Source: CAYPTB01 sp964413535
Lineage (GTDB): Bacteria > Planctomycetota > UBA1135 > GCA-002686595
Length of the DNA: 64,000 nt
Direction of reading: 5' to 3'
NCBI GenBank assembly: GCA_964413535.1
Contig: CAYPTB010000054.1
Location: 124,001 to 188,000, forward strand
The notes below the pieces were generated by a model, which was not told where the DNA came from, ran no database searches, and worked only from the letters and a program-made list of their open reading frames with translations. Below are positions 35,521 through 44,546 of the stretch, piece by piece. Position 1 is the stretch's first letter; the number at the start of each line of letters is the position of its first letter. The position numbers were made by a program, and so were the translations under genes.

Positions 35521-36020
35521 GGGTGGGCGGGGGGGCGAGGGGTGCGGGAGAAGCGCTGCACGAGCGCGGCGTGGATCGCCGGAGGCACGAGCGTGCTCGT
35601 GTCTCCGGAGAGGCGCGCGATCTGGCGCACGAGGGTGGACGTGATGTGCGCGTGGGCGGCATCGGGAACGACCAGGACCGTGTCGAGCTCGGGCAGGAGC
35701 GCGCGGTTCGTGCGCGCCATCTCGACTTCGTAGTCGAAGTCGCGCGCGTTGCGCACGCCGCGCACGAGCACCGTCGCCCCCAACTCGCGCGCCGCGTCGA
35801 CGACGAGTCCGGTCACGCGCGCCACCTCGACGTTCTCGATCGAGCGCGTGAGCTCGCGGCACAGGAGGAGGCGTTCTTCGATGGAGAAGAGCGGGTGCTT
35901 CTCGGGATGATCCGCGAGGCCCAGAGTGACGCGCTCGAAGAGCCGCGCCGCGCGCCGCACGACGTCGAGGTGGCCGAACGTGGGCGGATCGAAGGTCCCG
36001 GCGAAGAGGGCGTGGGTCAT
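35517..36020 (-). CDS. coaD: Phosphopantetheine adenylyltransferase
   Basis: The 167-residue protein carries the nucleotidyltransferase motif TFGH at residues 14-17 in AGTFDPPTFGHLDVV. It also has RGVRNARDFDYEVEMARTNR and the second signature ITSTLVR at 126-132. It catalyses the penultimate step of coenzyme A synthesis. It is translationally coupled to ridA. A TAGAAT box on the minus strand ends ten bases before the ATG, so the transcript may be nearly leaderless. About eight residues beyond the usual C-terminus form a Pro-rich tail. Confidence 0.97.
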   Translation of the reverse strand: MTHALFAGTFDPPTFGHLDVVRRAARLFERVTLGLADHPEKHPLFSIEERLLLCRELTRSIENVEVARVTGLVVDAARELGATVLVRGVRNARDFDYEVEMARTNRALLPELDTVLVVPDAAHAHITSTLVRQIARLSGDTSTLVPPAIHAALVQRFSRTPRPPAHP

Positions 36021-36029
36021 CGCGCGGGG

Positions 36030-36035
36030 ATTCTA
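36030..36035 (-). promoter_or_regulatory. Candidate -10 element for the coaD-ridA operon
   Basis: TAGAAT (minus strand) lies only nine bases before the coaD ATG. With normal -10 to start-site spacing, transcription would begin within a few bases of the start codon. Confidence 0.45.
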
Positions 36036-36177
36036 CCGGGGCCGGACGCGCATCGAGGCCGCCGACCGACGCCGCGCCGGAAGGAGCGCCGCTGGACGAC
36101 CGACACGCGGTCGGAGGACTTTCTCCGCTCGGGGCTCGCGCTCCCCGAAGCGCAGCGGAGGCGCTCGCGGAGATCGC

Positions 36178-38649
36178 GTGCAACCGAACGCGCTCGCGTT
36201 CGTCAGGGAGCCCGTGACGCCGCCCGATCGAGTGGTCGCGCCGCGGCCCGTCTTGTGGGCGGCGATCGCGCTCGCGCTGGGCTCGTGGCTCGGGCTGTCC
36301 GCGCCGCTGCACGGCAATCCCGTGGCCTGTTGCCTCTTCGGCGCGCTCCTGTACGCCGCTTGGCCGCGGGCGGCGGGCGGCGCGTCGACACTCGGCTCGC
36401 CCGCGGACGCGACGGCGCGCGAGAGCCTCGTGCGCGCGCGAGCTTGGCTCGCACTGATCTTCGCCCTCGCGCTCGTGCGCGCGAACGTGCTGCCCACTCC
36501 GGGAGCGGGACTCGTCCCGGCTGGGGACGCGGGCGCCGCGGAGCTGCGCGTGGGCCGCTTTCGCGCCCTCGGACCCGGTCAGGGCTGGCTCGAGGAGCGC
36601 GGCTCGAGGGGACCCACCGAGCTCCTCGCGCTCGAAGGCACGGAGCTCGCCGACGGGGAGTGGATCGCGCTCGCGGGCGAAGTCCTGCGCGTGCCGTGGC
36701 CGAGCGGACCGGCGGCGGGACCGCTCGCGAAGCAATTCCAGGGCGGCGTCGCGCAGGTGCAAGCCGACGAAGTCCTGCGCATCGCTCCCGGCGGACGGCG
36801 CGAACCGGGCGCCGCGCTCGCGAGGCTCTTCGCGCCGCTGCGTGCGAGCCTCGCGCGCAGACTCGACGCGACCATGCGACCGCGCACCGCCGCGTTCGCG
36901 CGGGCCGTGCTGCTCGGCGACGGCGGCGGCATGGGCTCCCAAGAGCTCGACCTCTACACGCGCACCGGCACCCGTCACCTGCTCACGATCAGCGGCTTGC
37001 ACGTGGCGATCTTCGCCGCGCTCGTTCCGTGGCCGCTCGCCGCCTTCGTCGAGCGGCGGCTGCGCCGACGCGCGCGCGCGACGGCGTTCCTCGTGCGCGT
37101 CGGCTCGCTCGCCCTGTTCGCGCTCGTCGCGGGCGGCGGAGCCCCGGTGCAGCGCGCCGCCCTGGCGCTCGCCTTCGTCGCGCTGGCCCACGTCCTGCCG
37201 GGGCGCAGGAACGCACGCTGCGCACGGCGTACGGACGGCCTCTCGCTGTGGGGGCTCGCGCTCGCGCTCGAGATCCTCGTGGATCCGCTGGCGGTGACCT
37301 CGCTGTCCGTGCAGCTCTCCTACCTCGCGACGCTCGGCATCCTGCTCGCGACGCGCCCCATGGTGGGCGCGCTGCGCTCGCTCTCCATTCCGTTCGCGTC
37401 CGGTTGGAGAGCGAGCGGCATCGCGGCGCAGGCTCGCGGGCCGCTCGCCCTCGCCGGCCGGCGCTTCGCGCGGGCGGGGGTCCTGGGCGTCGCCGCTTCG
37501 GCGGCCGCGGTCCTGGCGACGCTTCCGGTCACCTGGACGCGCTTCGGCGAGATCGCTCCGGCGGGAATCGTCGCGACGCCGCTCGTCGTCCCCCTGCTCG
37601 TGGCGGCGGTCGCGGCCTTCTGGCTCGCGCTCGCAGCACCCTGCGCGGCCCTCACGCACACGGCCGAGCTCCCCGTCGCGGTCATCGAGTCGATCCTCGC
37701 GCAAGTCGATCGATTGCCCTGCACGCCGCTGCCGCTGCCCGAGCGTCCGGAATGGCTCGTCGCGCTGGCCGTGGGAACGGCGCTCGCCGCTCTCTCCCGC
37801 CCTTCCGCTCGGCTCTCTCGATTGGCCGCGCTCACCTGTGGCGCCCTGCTGATCCCGTGGGCGGCCGGGCCGCGCGCGCTCGAGATCGTGGCGCTCGACG
37901 TGGGTCACGGAACGGCGGTACTCCTGCGCGCGCCCGGGCTGCCGGCGCTCGTCTTCGACGCGGGCTCGCGCGAGCGCCGGCGCGTGACGCGCGAAGCCCT
38001 CCTGCCGCTGCTCGCGCGCTGGGAGGCTTGCTCGGTCGAGATCGTGCTCTCGCACGACGACCGCGACCACGCGTCGGGGCTCGCCCGGCTGGTCGAGCGC
38101 TTCCCGCCGCGGCTGTGGTGCGGGGCGCTGCCCGCCTCGCTCGAGGACCGGCTGGGCGCTGATTGCCGGCGGCTCGACGCCGGCGTGGGCGAGACGCGCT
38201 GGCGCAGCGGAGCGAAGCTCGAGCTCGCGCTCGTGCGGGGTCTCGAGGACGCGGGCAACGAAGGCTCGCGCGCGCTCCGGGTCACGGTCGGCTCGGAGAG
38301 CGTGCTCCTGTGCGGTGACGCGGAGGCCGACGGCCTCGCGCCCCTCTTGGGCGCGGGGGTGTTCGCGGGGGCGCTCGCGGGGCCCGTGCGGCTCCTGCTC
38401 TTCCCCCACCACGGCTCCGACACGCCCTGGCTCGGTCCGCTGCTCGACCTCTCCCAGCCGGCCGAGATCTGGGTCAGCGGGCCGGAACCCGACGTCGCGG
38501 CCGAGCTCGATCGGCGCGGCCTCGCGTGGACGTCCACCGGGCGCGAGGGCTGCTTGGAGCTCGAGATCGCCGGCCCGGCGGGAGGGCTTCGGAGCGCACC
38601 GGACGCAATCCCGCGGGTGAAACGGGCCGAGCCAGCCGACCTAGACTAG
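36178..38649 (+). CDS. comEC: ComEC/Rec2 family DNA uptake channel
   Basis: The 823-residue protein has two N-terminal helices, an OB-like DUF4131 region and a multi-helix competence domain with TGTRHLLTISGLHVAI at about residues 263-278. The C-terminal metallo-beta-lactamase domain has SHDDRDHASG near 624 and LFPHHGSD. This is the full ComEC architecture; the channel imports single-stranded DNA across the inner membrane. I chose GTG 36178 because GGAG lies five bases upstream; ATG codons further up extend into coaD antisense. The presence of comEC, pilT and comM together makes natural transformation plausible. Confidence 0.9.
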   Translation: MQPNALAFVREPVTPPDRVVAPRPVLWAAIALALGSWLGLSAPLHGNPVACCLFGALLYAAWPRAAGGASTLGSPADATARESLVRARAWLALIFALALVRANVLPTPGAGLVPAGDAGAAELRVGRFRALGPGQGWLEERGSRGPTELLALEGTELADGEWIALAGEVLRVPWPSGPAAGPLAKQFQGGVAQVQADEVLRIAPGGRREPGAALARLFAPLRASLARRLDATMRPRTAAFARAVLLGDGGGMGSQELDLYTRTGTRHLLTISGLHVAIFAALVPWPLAAFVERRLRRRARATAFLVRVGSLALFALVAGGGAPVQRAALALAFVALAHVLPGRRNARCARRTDGLSLWGLALALEILVDPLAVTSLSVQLSYLATLGILLATRPMVGALRSLSIPFASGWRASGIAAQARGPLALAGRRFARAGVLGVAASAAAVLATLPVTWTRFGEIAPAGIVATPLVVPLLVAAVAAFWLALAAPCAALTHTAELPVAVIESILAQVDRLPCTPLPLPERPEWLVALAVGTALAALSRPSARLSRLAALTCGALLIPWAAGPRALEIVALDVGHGTAVLLRAPGLPALVFDAGSRERRRVTREALLPLLARWEACSVEIVLSHDDRDHASGLARLVERFPPRLWCGALPASLEDRLGADCRRLDAGVGETRWRSGAKLELALVRGLEDAGNEGSRALRVTVGSESVLLCGDAEADGLAPLLGAGVFAGALAGPVRLLLFPHHGSDTPWLGPLLDLSQPAEIWVSGPEPDVAAELDRRGLAWTSTGREGCLELEIAGPAGGLRSAPDAIPRVKRAEPADLD

Positions 38650-38733
38650 GGGTCGACGAAGCGGCCCCGTCCGCGGGACCTCCCCCGAGCCTGATGGGTT
38701 TCGCCGACGGTGCCGCGAACCGAGGAGCGAACC

Positions 38734-40077
38734 ATGGCCCTGTTCCTGCTCACGACGTGCGTCCTCTCGCTGGCGAGCGCCCCGGCACGGCCGGTCGAGC
38801 CTTTCCCGCTCCAATCCCCGGAAGCGCCCGCGGACGTCTCCGCGCAGGACGCCGCCGACGACGCGCGTCCGCGCAAGCGCCTGCTGCACCTCACCGGCGG
38901 TTCGATCCTGCGCGCGTCGACGCGACGGATCGACGGCCGCTGGGAGTACCAGAGCGGACGCGACTGGATCGCCTTGCCCGAGGCCAGCGTCACGCGCGCG
39001 GAGCTCGAGAGCGACGTCGTCCAAGAGGCGCGCCGACTCGCGGCCGGCATCGGTCGCAACGCTCACGACGCGCGCGTCGAGCACGCGCGCTGGCTCGCCG
39101 AGCGGGGCCTGTACGCGGAGTGCCTCGAAGCGCTCGACCGCGTGCTCACCGCGGAGCCCGACCACGCGGCCGCACTGGCCTTCCTCGCCGAGCGACCGGT
39201 ATCCGTCGGTCGGCTCGAGGCCTCCACCGCCGAGGCGCGCGCGTCGTTCCTCGAGCGCGCGGCGCACATGGGCCCCTCCGGCCGCGAGCTCGCCGTCTCC
39301 GAGCTCGGCCGCTCCGTCGGGCTCGAGCCGAGCGGCCGCGGGCCATCCGCCGGGCGCGACTCGCGACGCTCGGATCCCCGCGACAGCGCCGCCCATGACG
39401 AGCCCGATACCGCCGCTGACGCGCGCGTAGCCCTGTGCGCCGAGCTCGCCGCCCAGCTCGTCGCGCGCAACTCGGCGCGCCGCGAGCTCGCCGTCCTCGC
39501 CCTGCGGCGCCTGTTCGCCGGCCGCGAGGTGTTGCCGCTCGCGCGCCGCGCCGTGCTGGATCCCGTCGCGGACGTGCGCGCGGCGGCGAGCCTCGCGTTG
39601 CGCGACGCGCAGAACCCCGAGGTCGCCGTGCCGGTGCTCAGCGCGCTCGGGAGCTCGCATTCGCTCGTGCGCAAGAACGCGGCCGAAGCGCTCGGAGTCA
39701 TGGGCTACCCCTTGGCCGTCGAGCCGCTCGTCGGCACGCTCCAGTCGACGTCGGGCTACCGCCCCCCCGCATCCCACATCTTCGTCGGGCGTCAGTTCGC
39801 CTACGTCCAGGACTTCGACGTCGAGGTCGCGCAGTTCGAGGGCATCGCCGACCCGCAGGTGAACGTGCTGACCGAGGGCAACGTGCTCGACGCGCGCCTG
39901 ATCAGCACCACCTCGATCGAGATCGCCGCGGAGCGCGGCGCCGTGCGCGGCGCCCTCGAGCGCCTCACCGGCGCCAAGGTCCCGAGCACGCAAAACGCCT
40001 GGCAGAAGTGGTGGGACGAAAACGGCGCCGGCTTCCGCCGCGCGAACGACCTCGTGCCGCCGGCGCAGACCGAGTGA
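38734..40077 (+). CDS. Secreted HEAT-repeat protein
   Basis: The 447-residue protein begins with a signal peptide (MALFLLTTCVLSLASAPA). A small beta-like segment follows (LLHLTGGSILRASTRRIDGRWEY), then helical repeats. HEAT-type units appear at VLDPVADVRAAASLALRD and LGSSHSLVRKNAAEALGVMG. The last 120 residues contain an FVGRQFAYVQDFDVEVAQF domain and end WQKWWDENG, a pattern I have seen in planctomycete HEAT proteins. GAGGAGCG gives a good ribosome-binding site before ATG 38734. The function is unknown. Confidence 0.78.
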   Translation: MALFLLTTCVLSLASAPARPVEPFPLQSPEAPADVSAQDAADDARPRKRLLHLTGGSILRASTRRIDGRWEYQSGRDWIALPEASVTRAELESDVVQEARRLAAGIGRNAHDARVEHARWLAERGLYAECLEALDRVLTAEPDHAAALAFLAERPVSVGRLEASTAEARASFLERAAHMGPSGRELAVSELGRSVGLEPSGRGPSAGRDSRRSDPRDSAAHDEPDTAADARVALCAELAAQLVARNSARRELAVLALRRLFAGREVLPLARRAVLDPVADVRAAASLALRDAQNPEVAVPVLSALGSSHSLVRKNAAEALGVMGYPLAVEPLVGTLQSTSGYRPPASHIFVGRQFAYVQDFDVEVAQFEGIADPQVNVLTEGNVLDARLISTTSIEIAAERGAVRGALERLTGAKVPSTQNAWQKWWDENGAGFRRANDLVPPAQTE

Positions 40078-40114
40078 GCGCGCACCCGCACGAGCGCGGG
40101 TCGTCCCCTTGCTC

Positions 40115-41519
40115 CTAGAGGTCCTGCTCCCACACGACTTCGCCCGTCCGGCCGGAGATCACGCGCACGAACGGCGCCTTCTCCAGGAAGCCGTGCTCGC
40201 CCGCAGCCGCCAAGTCGGCCACGCCGTCGCCATCGACGTCGCGCAGCGCGAGCAAGTCGATCCCGAGCCAATCCCACTCGGCGTCGCCGCGCGCCTCCCA
40301 CAGGACGGCTCCGTCTCGTCCGGAGAACGCGTGGACCACGCCACCGCGGGGTGGGATCGGGATCGGGCGCGATCATCCTGGCGACCATCCAGCGCGGAAG
40401 CGGGAGACCCATGGGCAATCCGCCGCCCTTGATCGTTCCGGGGTCGCTCACGACGACGTCGGGCACCCCGTCACCGTCGAGATCCCCGCACGCCGCGAGC
40501 GCGCGCCCGAACCGCGCTCCCTCCGGTCCGTCGACGCGCCACAGATTCTCTCCGGTCGCGCCGGACACCAGCACCAGCGCGACCACGGTGCCGAAGGAGC
40601 GGCTTGCGACGAGCGCCGCGTCGGTGCGGCCGTCTCCGTCCACGTCTCCGACCTCCAGCCATCCGAGCACGGTTGGTGGATAGGGACGCTGTTCCGCCGT
40701 CCTCTTGGACTCGGACCGCCTAGGAGCGTTGCGCTCGTTCTTCTCGGGCCAAACGTCGCCCTCGACGAGACGCGTCGACCCAGTCGCGAGCGACACAACG
40801 GTCAGCGCACGGGAGGAGTCGCCGTGATCGAAGACCGCGAGGTCGTTCCCCATGACCGAAACGAGACGCGACCCGAAGCCGCGCCAATCCGAGGAGCCAC
40901 GCAACTCGAGGTGCTCGCGGCCGTCGAGCGCCCGCACACTGATCGACCCGGATCCCGGCCCGCCGGTGGAGGACCGACCCGGGTCTCCGATCGCGATCTC
41001 GGGAACGCCGTCGTCGTCGAGATCCCCCGCCGCCGCGACGGCGTGGCCGAACATCCCCGCCTCCGAGCTCTCGAAGCGCGCGACGACGTGTCGGTCGCGC
41101 GAGCCGATGATGCGCACTTCGCGGGAGCGCGGGGCGCCGACGACGAGGTCGCGCCCGCCGTCGCCGTCCACATCCTCGATCGCCGCGAGCGCGAAGCCGA
41201 AGTCGCGTGGACCTTGCACCCGCCCGAGCACCATCCCCGTCTCGCTCGAGAGGATCCACACGCGATCCCGCATGAACGCACCCACGGCGATGTCCTCGTG
41301 CCCATCCCCGTCGGCGTCGCCGATCGGGGCGAGCGCGGGTCCGGACCAGGGTTCCGGATCGAGGATGGCCTCGGTCCACGCGCGCTGGAATAGAGACGGA
41401 AGCCGCAGCACGAGCAACGCAGTGAGGACGAGCGCGAGCGCGCAGCCGATCGCGCAGCCCGCGGGTGGTCGCGAGCAGCCACGCCGCTTCTCTTCGGGCT
41501 GTGCGTCGCCGTTCATCAT
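40115..41519 (-). CDS. Membrane-anchored FG-GAP/integrin-like repeat protein with apparent +1 frameshift
   Basis: The frame from ATG 41519 encodes a short cytoplasmic N-terminus, a membrane helix (AIGCALALVLTALLVLRLP) and at least five FG-GAP calcium-binding repeats of the form D-x-D-G-D-G (IGDADGDGHEDIAVGAF, IEDVDGDGGRDLVVGAP, VGDVDGDGRTDAALVA). Near 40340-40350 the homology leaves this frame. It resumes one base out of phase as VVHAFSGRDGAVLWE...RDVDGDGVADLAAAGEHG, ending at 40115. Removing one base restores a complete beta-propeller-like protein of about 468 residues. Either the gene is newly broken or the sequence has a single-base error. Function is unknown. Confidence 0.75.
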
Positions 41520-41593
41520 CCGCTCACTCCCGCGCACGCTGCGCTCGCGCGCGCGATCCGGACGCGGACGATACGCCGCCGGCCGAGGTCGAC

Positions 41594-43153
41594 CTACGGT
41601 GCCGGCTTCGCGCCGAAGGACGCTTGCACGGTGCCCTGGAAGCCCTGCACGGCGACGCGTTGCTGATAGAAGGCGAGGCCGCGTTCGCCGCCGAGTTCCT
41701 CGCCGCCGCCGGCGCGGCCGGGGCCGCCGTGGGTCATCTGCGGCAGCACCATGCCGGGTGGAAAGGTCTGGCTCGCGACCTTGTCGTTCGCGATCCACAC
41801 GCGGCCGTGCCAGGGGCCGATGCCGAGCGCGACCTCTTGGGCCCAAGCCGCATCGTTCGCGTACAGGCTCGCGACGAGCCCGCCGCCGCCCTTGTTGACG
41901 AGGCGTATCGCTTCCTGCGCGTTCCCGGAGTAGGGCAGCACGACGGCGACGGGGCCGAACACCTCTTCGCCGTGGAAGACGTCCGCGTCCGCGTCCTTGG
42001 CGAGCAGCAGCGTGGGCGCGACGAAGAAACCCTTGTCGCGGATCGGCGCCGCGCCGCCGCACAAGGTCTCGGCTCGAGCGCTCTGCTGCGCGAGTCCCGC
42101 GCGCACGCCGACGAGCGCCGCCCTCGACGCGAGCGGACCCATGCGCGTGTCGCGCTCGCGCGGGTCCCCGACGACGATGCGCCCGAGCGCGGCCACGAGC
42201 TCCGCGGTCACTTCCTCCACGCGCTCCTTGGGCACGAGGATGCGCCGCACCGCCGTGCACTTCTGACCGCTCTTCTGGGTCATGTCGAGCACGGTGTTCT
42301 GCAGGAAGAGGCCGAAGGTCTCCGACGAGCCGTCGACGTCCGGCGCGAGCACGGCGGCGTTGACCGAGTCGCACTCGAGGTTCACGCGCACGTTCGCCGC
42401 GACGAGGTTCGCGTGACTCTTGAGCTCGGCGCCGGTCGCGGACGAGCCGGTGAACGCCAGGGCGTCCTGGGGGCCGAGGTGATCGAGGAGGTCGCCGACG
42501 CTGCCGCACACGAACTGGAAGGCGCCCTCGGGCAGGATGCCGCTCTCGGCGACGATGCGCGCGACGCGCCAGGCGACGAGCGCCGTCGGCGTGCCGGGCT
42601 TCTCGATCACGGGCACGCCGGCGAGCAGCGCGCAGGCCGCCTTCTCCATCTGTCCCCAGGCCGGGAAGTTGAAGGCGTTCACGTGCACGGCCACGCCGTG
42701 GCGCGGAACGAGCACGTGCTGGCCGTGGAAGCGCGCCGTGCGGCCGAGCTGGATCCCCTCGCCGTCGGAGAGGAAGCCGCGCTCCCCATGGCGCTCCGCC
42801 AGGCGCTTGCCGAGGCTCGCGTAGAAAGCGAGCGTGCCCGTCGCGCCGTCGATGTCGAACTTCGCGTCGCCGCGCGTCGAGCCCGCGTTCGACTCCGAGA
42901 GCGCGATGAGCTCGTCGCGCCCTTCGTGGAGCGCGCCGGAGAGCGCCGCGAGCAGCGCGCCGCGCTCGGCGAAGCTCTGCGCGCGCAGTGCGGGTCCGCC
43001 CTTCTCGCGCGCAAAGCGCGTGACGGCGGCCATGTCGAGGCCGTCGGCGTTGCACCGGGCGAGGGGCTCCTCGGTCGTGGCGTCGACCAGGACGGTGGGC
43101 TCGCCCCGGCCTTCGTGCCACTCTCCGAGGACGAAGCTCTTGCAGGTGATCAT
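41594..43153 (-). CDS. Aldehyde dehydrogenase, BoxD/PaaZ-type (3,4-dehydroadipyl-CoA semialdehyde dehydrogenase-like)
   Basis: The 519-residue enzyme has the catalytic Cys299 in SGQKCTAVRR and the general base Glu260 in LECDSVNAAVL. The N-terminus (SFVLGEWHEGRGE, then DGLDMAAVTRFAREKGGPALR) matches the aldehyde-dehydrogenase-only relatives of PaaZ and BoxD. Those enzymes oxidise CoA-linked semialdehydes in aerobic phenylacetate or benzoate breakdown. The PaaZ hydratase domain is absent. No other pathway gene is adjacent except the dienoyl-CoA reductase-like SDR on the opposite strand, so the exact substrate is uncertain. Start is at ATG 43153. Confidence 0.88.
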   Translation of the reverse strand: MITCKSFVLGEWHEGRGEPTVLVDATTEEPLARCNADGLDMAAVTRFAREKGGPALRAQSFAERGALLAALSGALHEGRDELIALSESNAGSTRGDAKFDIDGATGTLAFYASLGKRLAERHGERGFLSDGEGIQLGRTARFHGQHVLVPRHGVAVHVNAFNFPAWGQMEKAACALLAGVPVIEKPGTPTALVAWRVARIVAESGILPEGAFQFVCGSVGDLLDHLGPQDALAFTGSSATGAELKSHANLVAANVRVNLECDSVNAAVLAPDVDGSSETFGLFLQNTVLDMTQKSGQKCTAVRRILVPKERVEEVTAELVAALGRIVVGDPRERDTRMGPLASRAALVGVRAGLAQQSARAETLCGGAAPIRDKGFFVAPTLLLAKDADADVFHGEEVFGPVAVVLPYSGNAQEAIRLVNKGGGGLVASLYANDAAWAQEVALGIGPWHGRVWIANDKVASQTFPPGMVLPQMTHGGPGRAGGGEELGGERGLAFYQQRVAVQGFQGTVQASFGAKPAP

Positions 43154-43384
43154 GGGGGTCGTGGGGCCCGGGTTCGTCTGGTTCCGGGCGGTGCGGAGCC
43201 CTGCGACCCGACCCGGGGAACGCTCGAAGGCGGAACAGATTAGCGGACGCACGCCACCGGCGCCTCGGGCTCTGTCGGGCTAGGGCGGGCTCGGGGGAAG
43301 CGTGCGAGCAGTCCGGCCCGTTCCCGCGACGCCAGTGCGTTCGCGCCGGTTTGGCTCAACCGCGGCGGGTCGCGGGAACCGATA
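43154..43384. other. Non-coding part of the gap between the aldehyde dehydrogenase and the SDR
   Basis: This stretch lies between divergently transcribed genes and should contain both promoters. It holds TGGCTCAACCGCGG at 43352-43365, shared with the DUF433 promoter region. I see no gene here. Confidence 0.4.
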
Positions 43385-43597
43385 GACCGACTCTCCAATG
43401 GGAGTCGGAGGCGGGAGCTCGGTTCCGCGCCCGCGCGGGCCGAGCTCCCTTGCTCCCCCGCCGGCCTCGACTCCGGTCCCAACTGGATCCCCACCCCGTG
43501 GGACTTTTCCGGGGACCTCGATCTGCGCGTGAAGAGCCGCGAGCTCGAGCAACGCGGTCTCGTGCCCGTCTCGCTCACGACCCAGGCCGCCGAGTAG
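43385..43597 (+). pseudogene. Start-less coding-like segment (possible gene tail)
   Basis: The frame ending at TAG 43595-43597 reads ...SGPNWIPTPWDFSGDLDL followed by RVKSRELEQRGLVPVSLTTQ. It has strong G/C preference at third codon positions, like the real genes around it. No ATG, GTG or TTG precedes it at a useful distance. It may be the 3' end of a deleted gene or a small gene with an unrecognised start. No family is recognised. Confidence 0.3.
43387..43408. other. Hairpin CCGACTC / GAGTCGG
   Basis: CCGACTC (43387-43393) and GAGTCGG (43402-43408) form a perfect 7-bp stem, extended by CC/GG with one bulge. It sits in the non-coding gap upstream of the SDR. It could be a terminator or a leader structure. 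Confidence 0.45.
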
Positions 43598-43700
43598 CGG
43601 CTCTCCCGGCAAGCGGTTCCTCCGCGGGTCGGATTCGAAGGTACCGCGACGCGGGTCGGCCCGGGGTCGGGCGCTCTTCCGTGTGGCAGACTCACGCCCC

Positions 43701-44546
43701 ATGCTCGACGAGGGCCTTCCCGAGCCGGCGCGCTTCTTCCGCGCCGGGCTGTTCGACGGCGACGTGGCCGTGGTCACGGGGGGCGGCACGGGGCTCGGGC
43801 TCGAGATCAGCCGCTCGCTGGCGGCGCTCGGCGCGACGGTCGTGATCGCCTCGCGCTCGCGCGAGCACCACGCGCCCTTCCTCGCCGAGGCAGGGGAGCG
43901 CGGCTGGACGGCGCACGCGCTCGAGCTCGACGTGCGCGAGGCCGATCGCGTGCACGCGGCCGCCGCGGAGGTGATCGAGCGCTTCGGCAAGGTCGACGTG
44001 CTCGTGAACAACGCCGCGGGCAACTTCGTGTGCCCGGCGGAGAAGATGTCGCCGCGCGCGTGGCGCGCGGTGCTCGGGATCGCGCTCGACGGCACGTTCT
44101 ACTGCAGCCGCTCGTTCGGCCGGCACATGCTGCGCGCCGGTAGCGGCCGCATGCTCAACGTGATCGCGACCTACGCCTGGACGGGCATGCCGGGCGTCGC
44201 GCACTCGGCCAGCGCCAAGGCCGGCGTTTGGGCGCTCACGAAGACGCTCGCGGCGGAGTGGGCTTCGCGCGGGATCCGCGTCAACGCGCTCGCGCCGGGG
44301 CCGTTCCAGACCGACGGCGCGCGCGCGAACCTGTGGCCCGACGCCGCGGCCGAGGAGCGCATTCGCGCGAAGATCCCGCTCGGCCGCTTCGCGACGCGCG
44401 AGGAAGTCGCGCGCCACGCGCTGTACCTGCTCTCCCCCGCCGCGGACTACGTGACGGGCGAGACGTTGGTCGTCGACGGCGGGCTCACGCTCGCGGCCGG
44501 CCGGATGTGGGAGCCCGGAGCCCTCGAGGGCGCGGAGGACGCGTGA
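43701..44546 (+). CDS. SDR family 2,4-dienoyl-CoA reductase-like oxidoreductase
   Basis: The 281-residue protein has the cofactor motif TGGGTGLG at residues 26-33 and NNAAGNF at 103-109, the latter typical of 2,4-dienoyl-CoA reductases. The classical SDR tyrosine is absent: the Y-x-x-x-K site reads S169-A-S-A-K173. This is usual for the dienoyl/trans-2-enoyl-CoA reductase branch, which uses other residues. It probably reduces unsaturated acyl-CoA with NADPH. Its stop overlaps the murQ GTG (GTGA). Start is at ATG 43701 rather than GTG 43683. Confidence 0.88.
   Translation: MLDEGLPEPARFFRAGLFDGDVAVVTGGGTGLGLEISRSLAALGATVVIASRSREHHAPFLAEAGERGWTAHALELDVREADRVHAAAAEVIERFGKVDVLVNNAAGNFVCPAEKMSPRAWRAVLGIALDGTFYCSRSFGRHMLRAGSGRMLNVIATYAWTGMPGVAHSASAKAGVWALTKTLAAEWASRGIRVNALAPGPFQTDGARANLWPDAAAEERIRAKIPLGRFATREEVARHALYLLSPAADYVTGETLVVDGGLTLAAGRMWEPGALEGAEDA

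Noticed and set aside
43701..44546. Missing catalytic tyrosine in the SDR read as a dead enzyme
   Set aside because: The 2,4-dienoyl-CoA reductase branch normally lacks that tyrosine, and the lysine and cofactor motif are intact.
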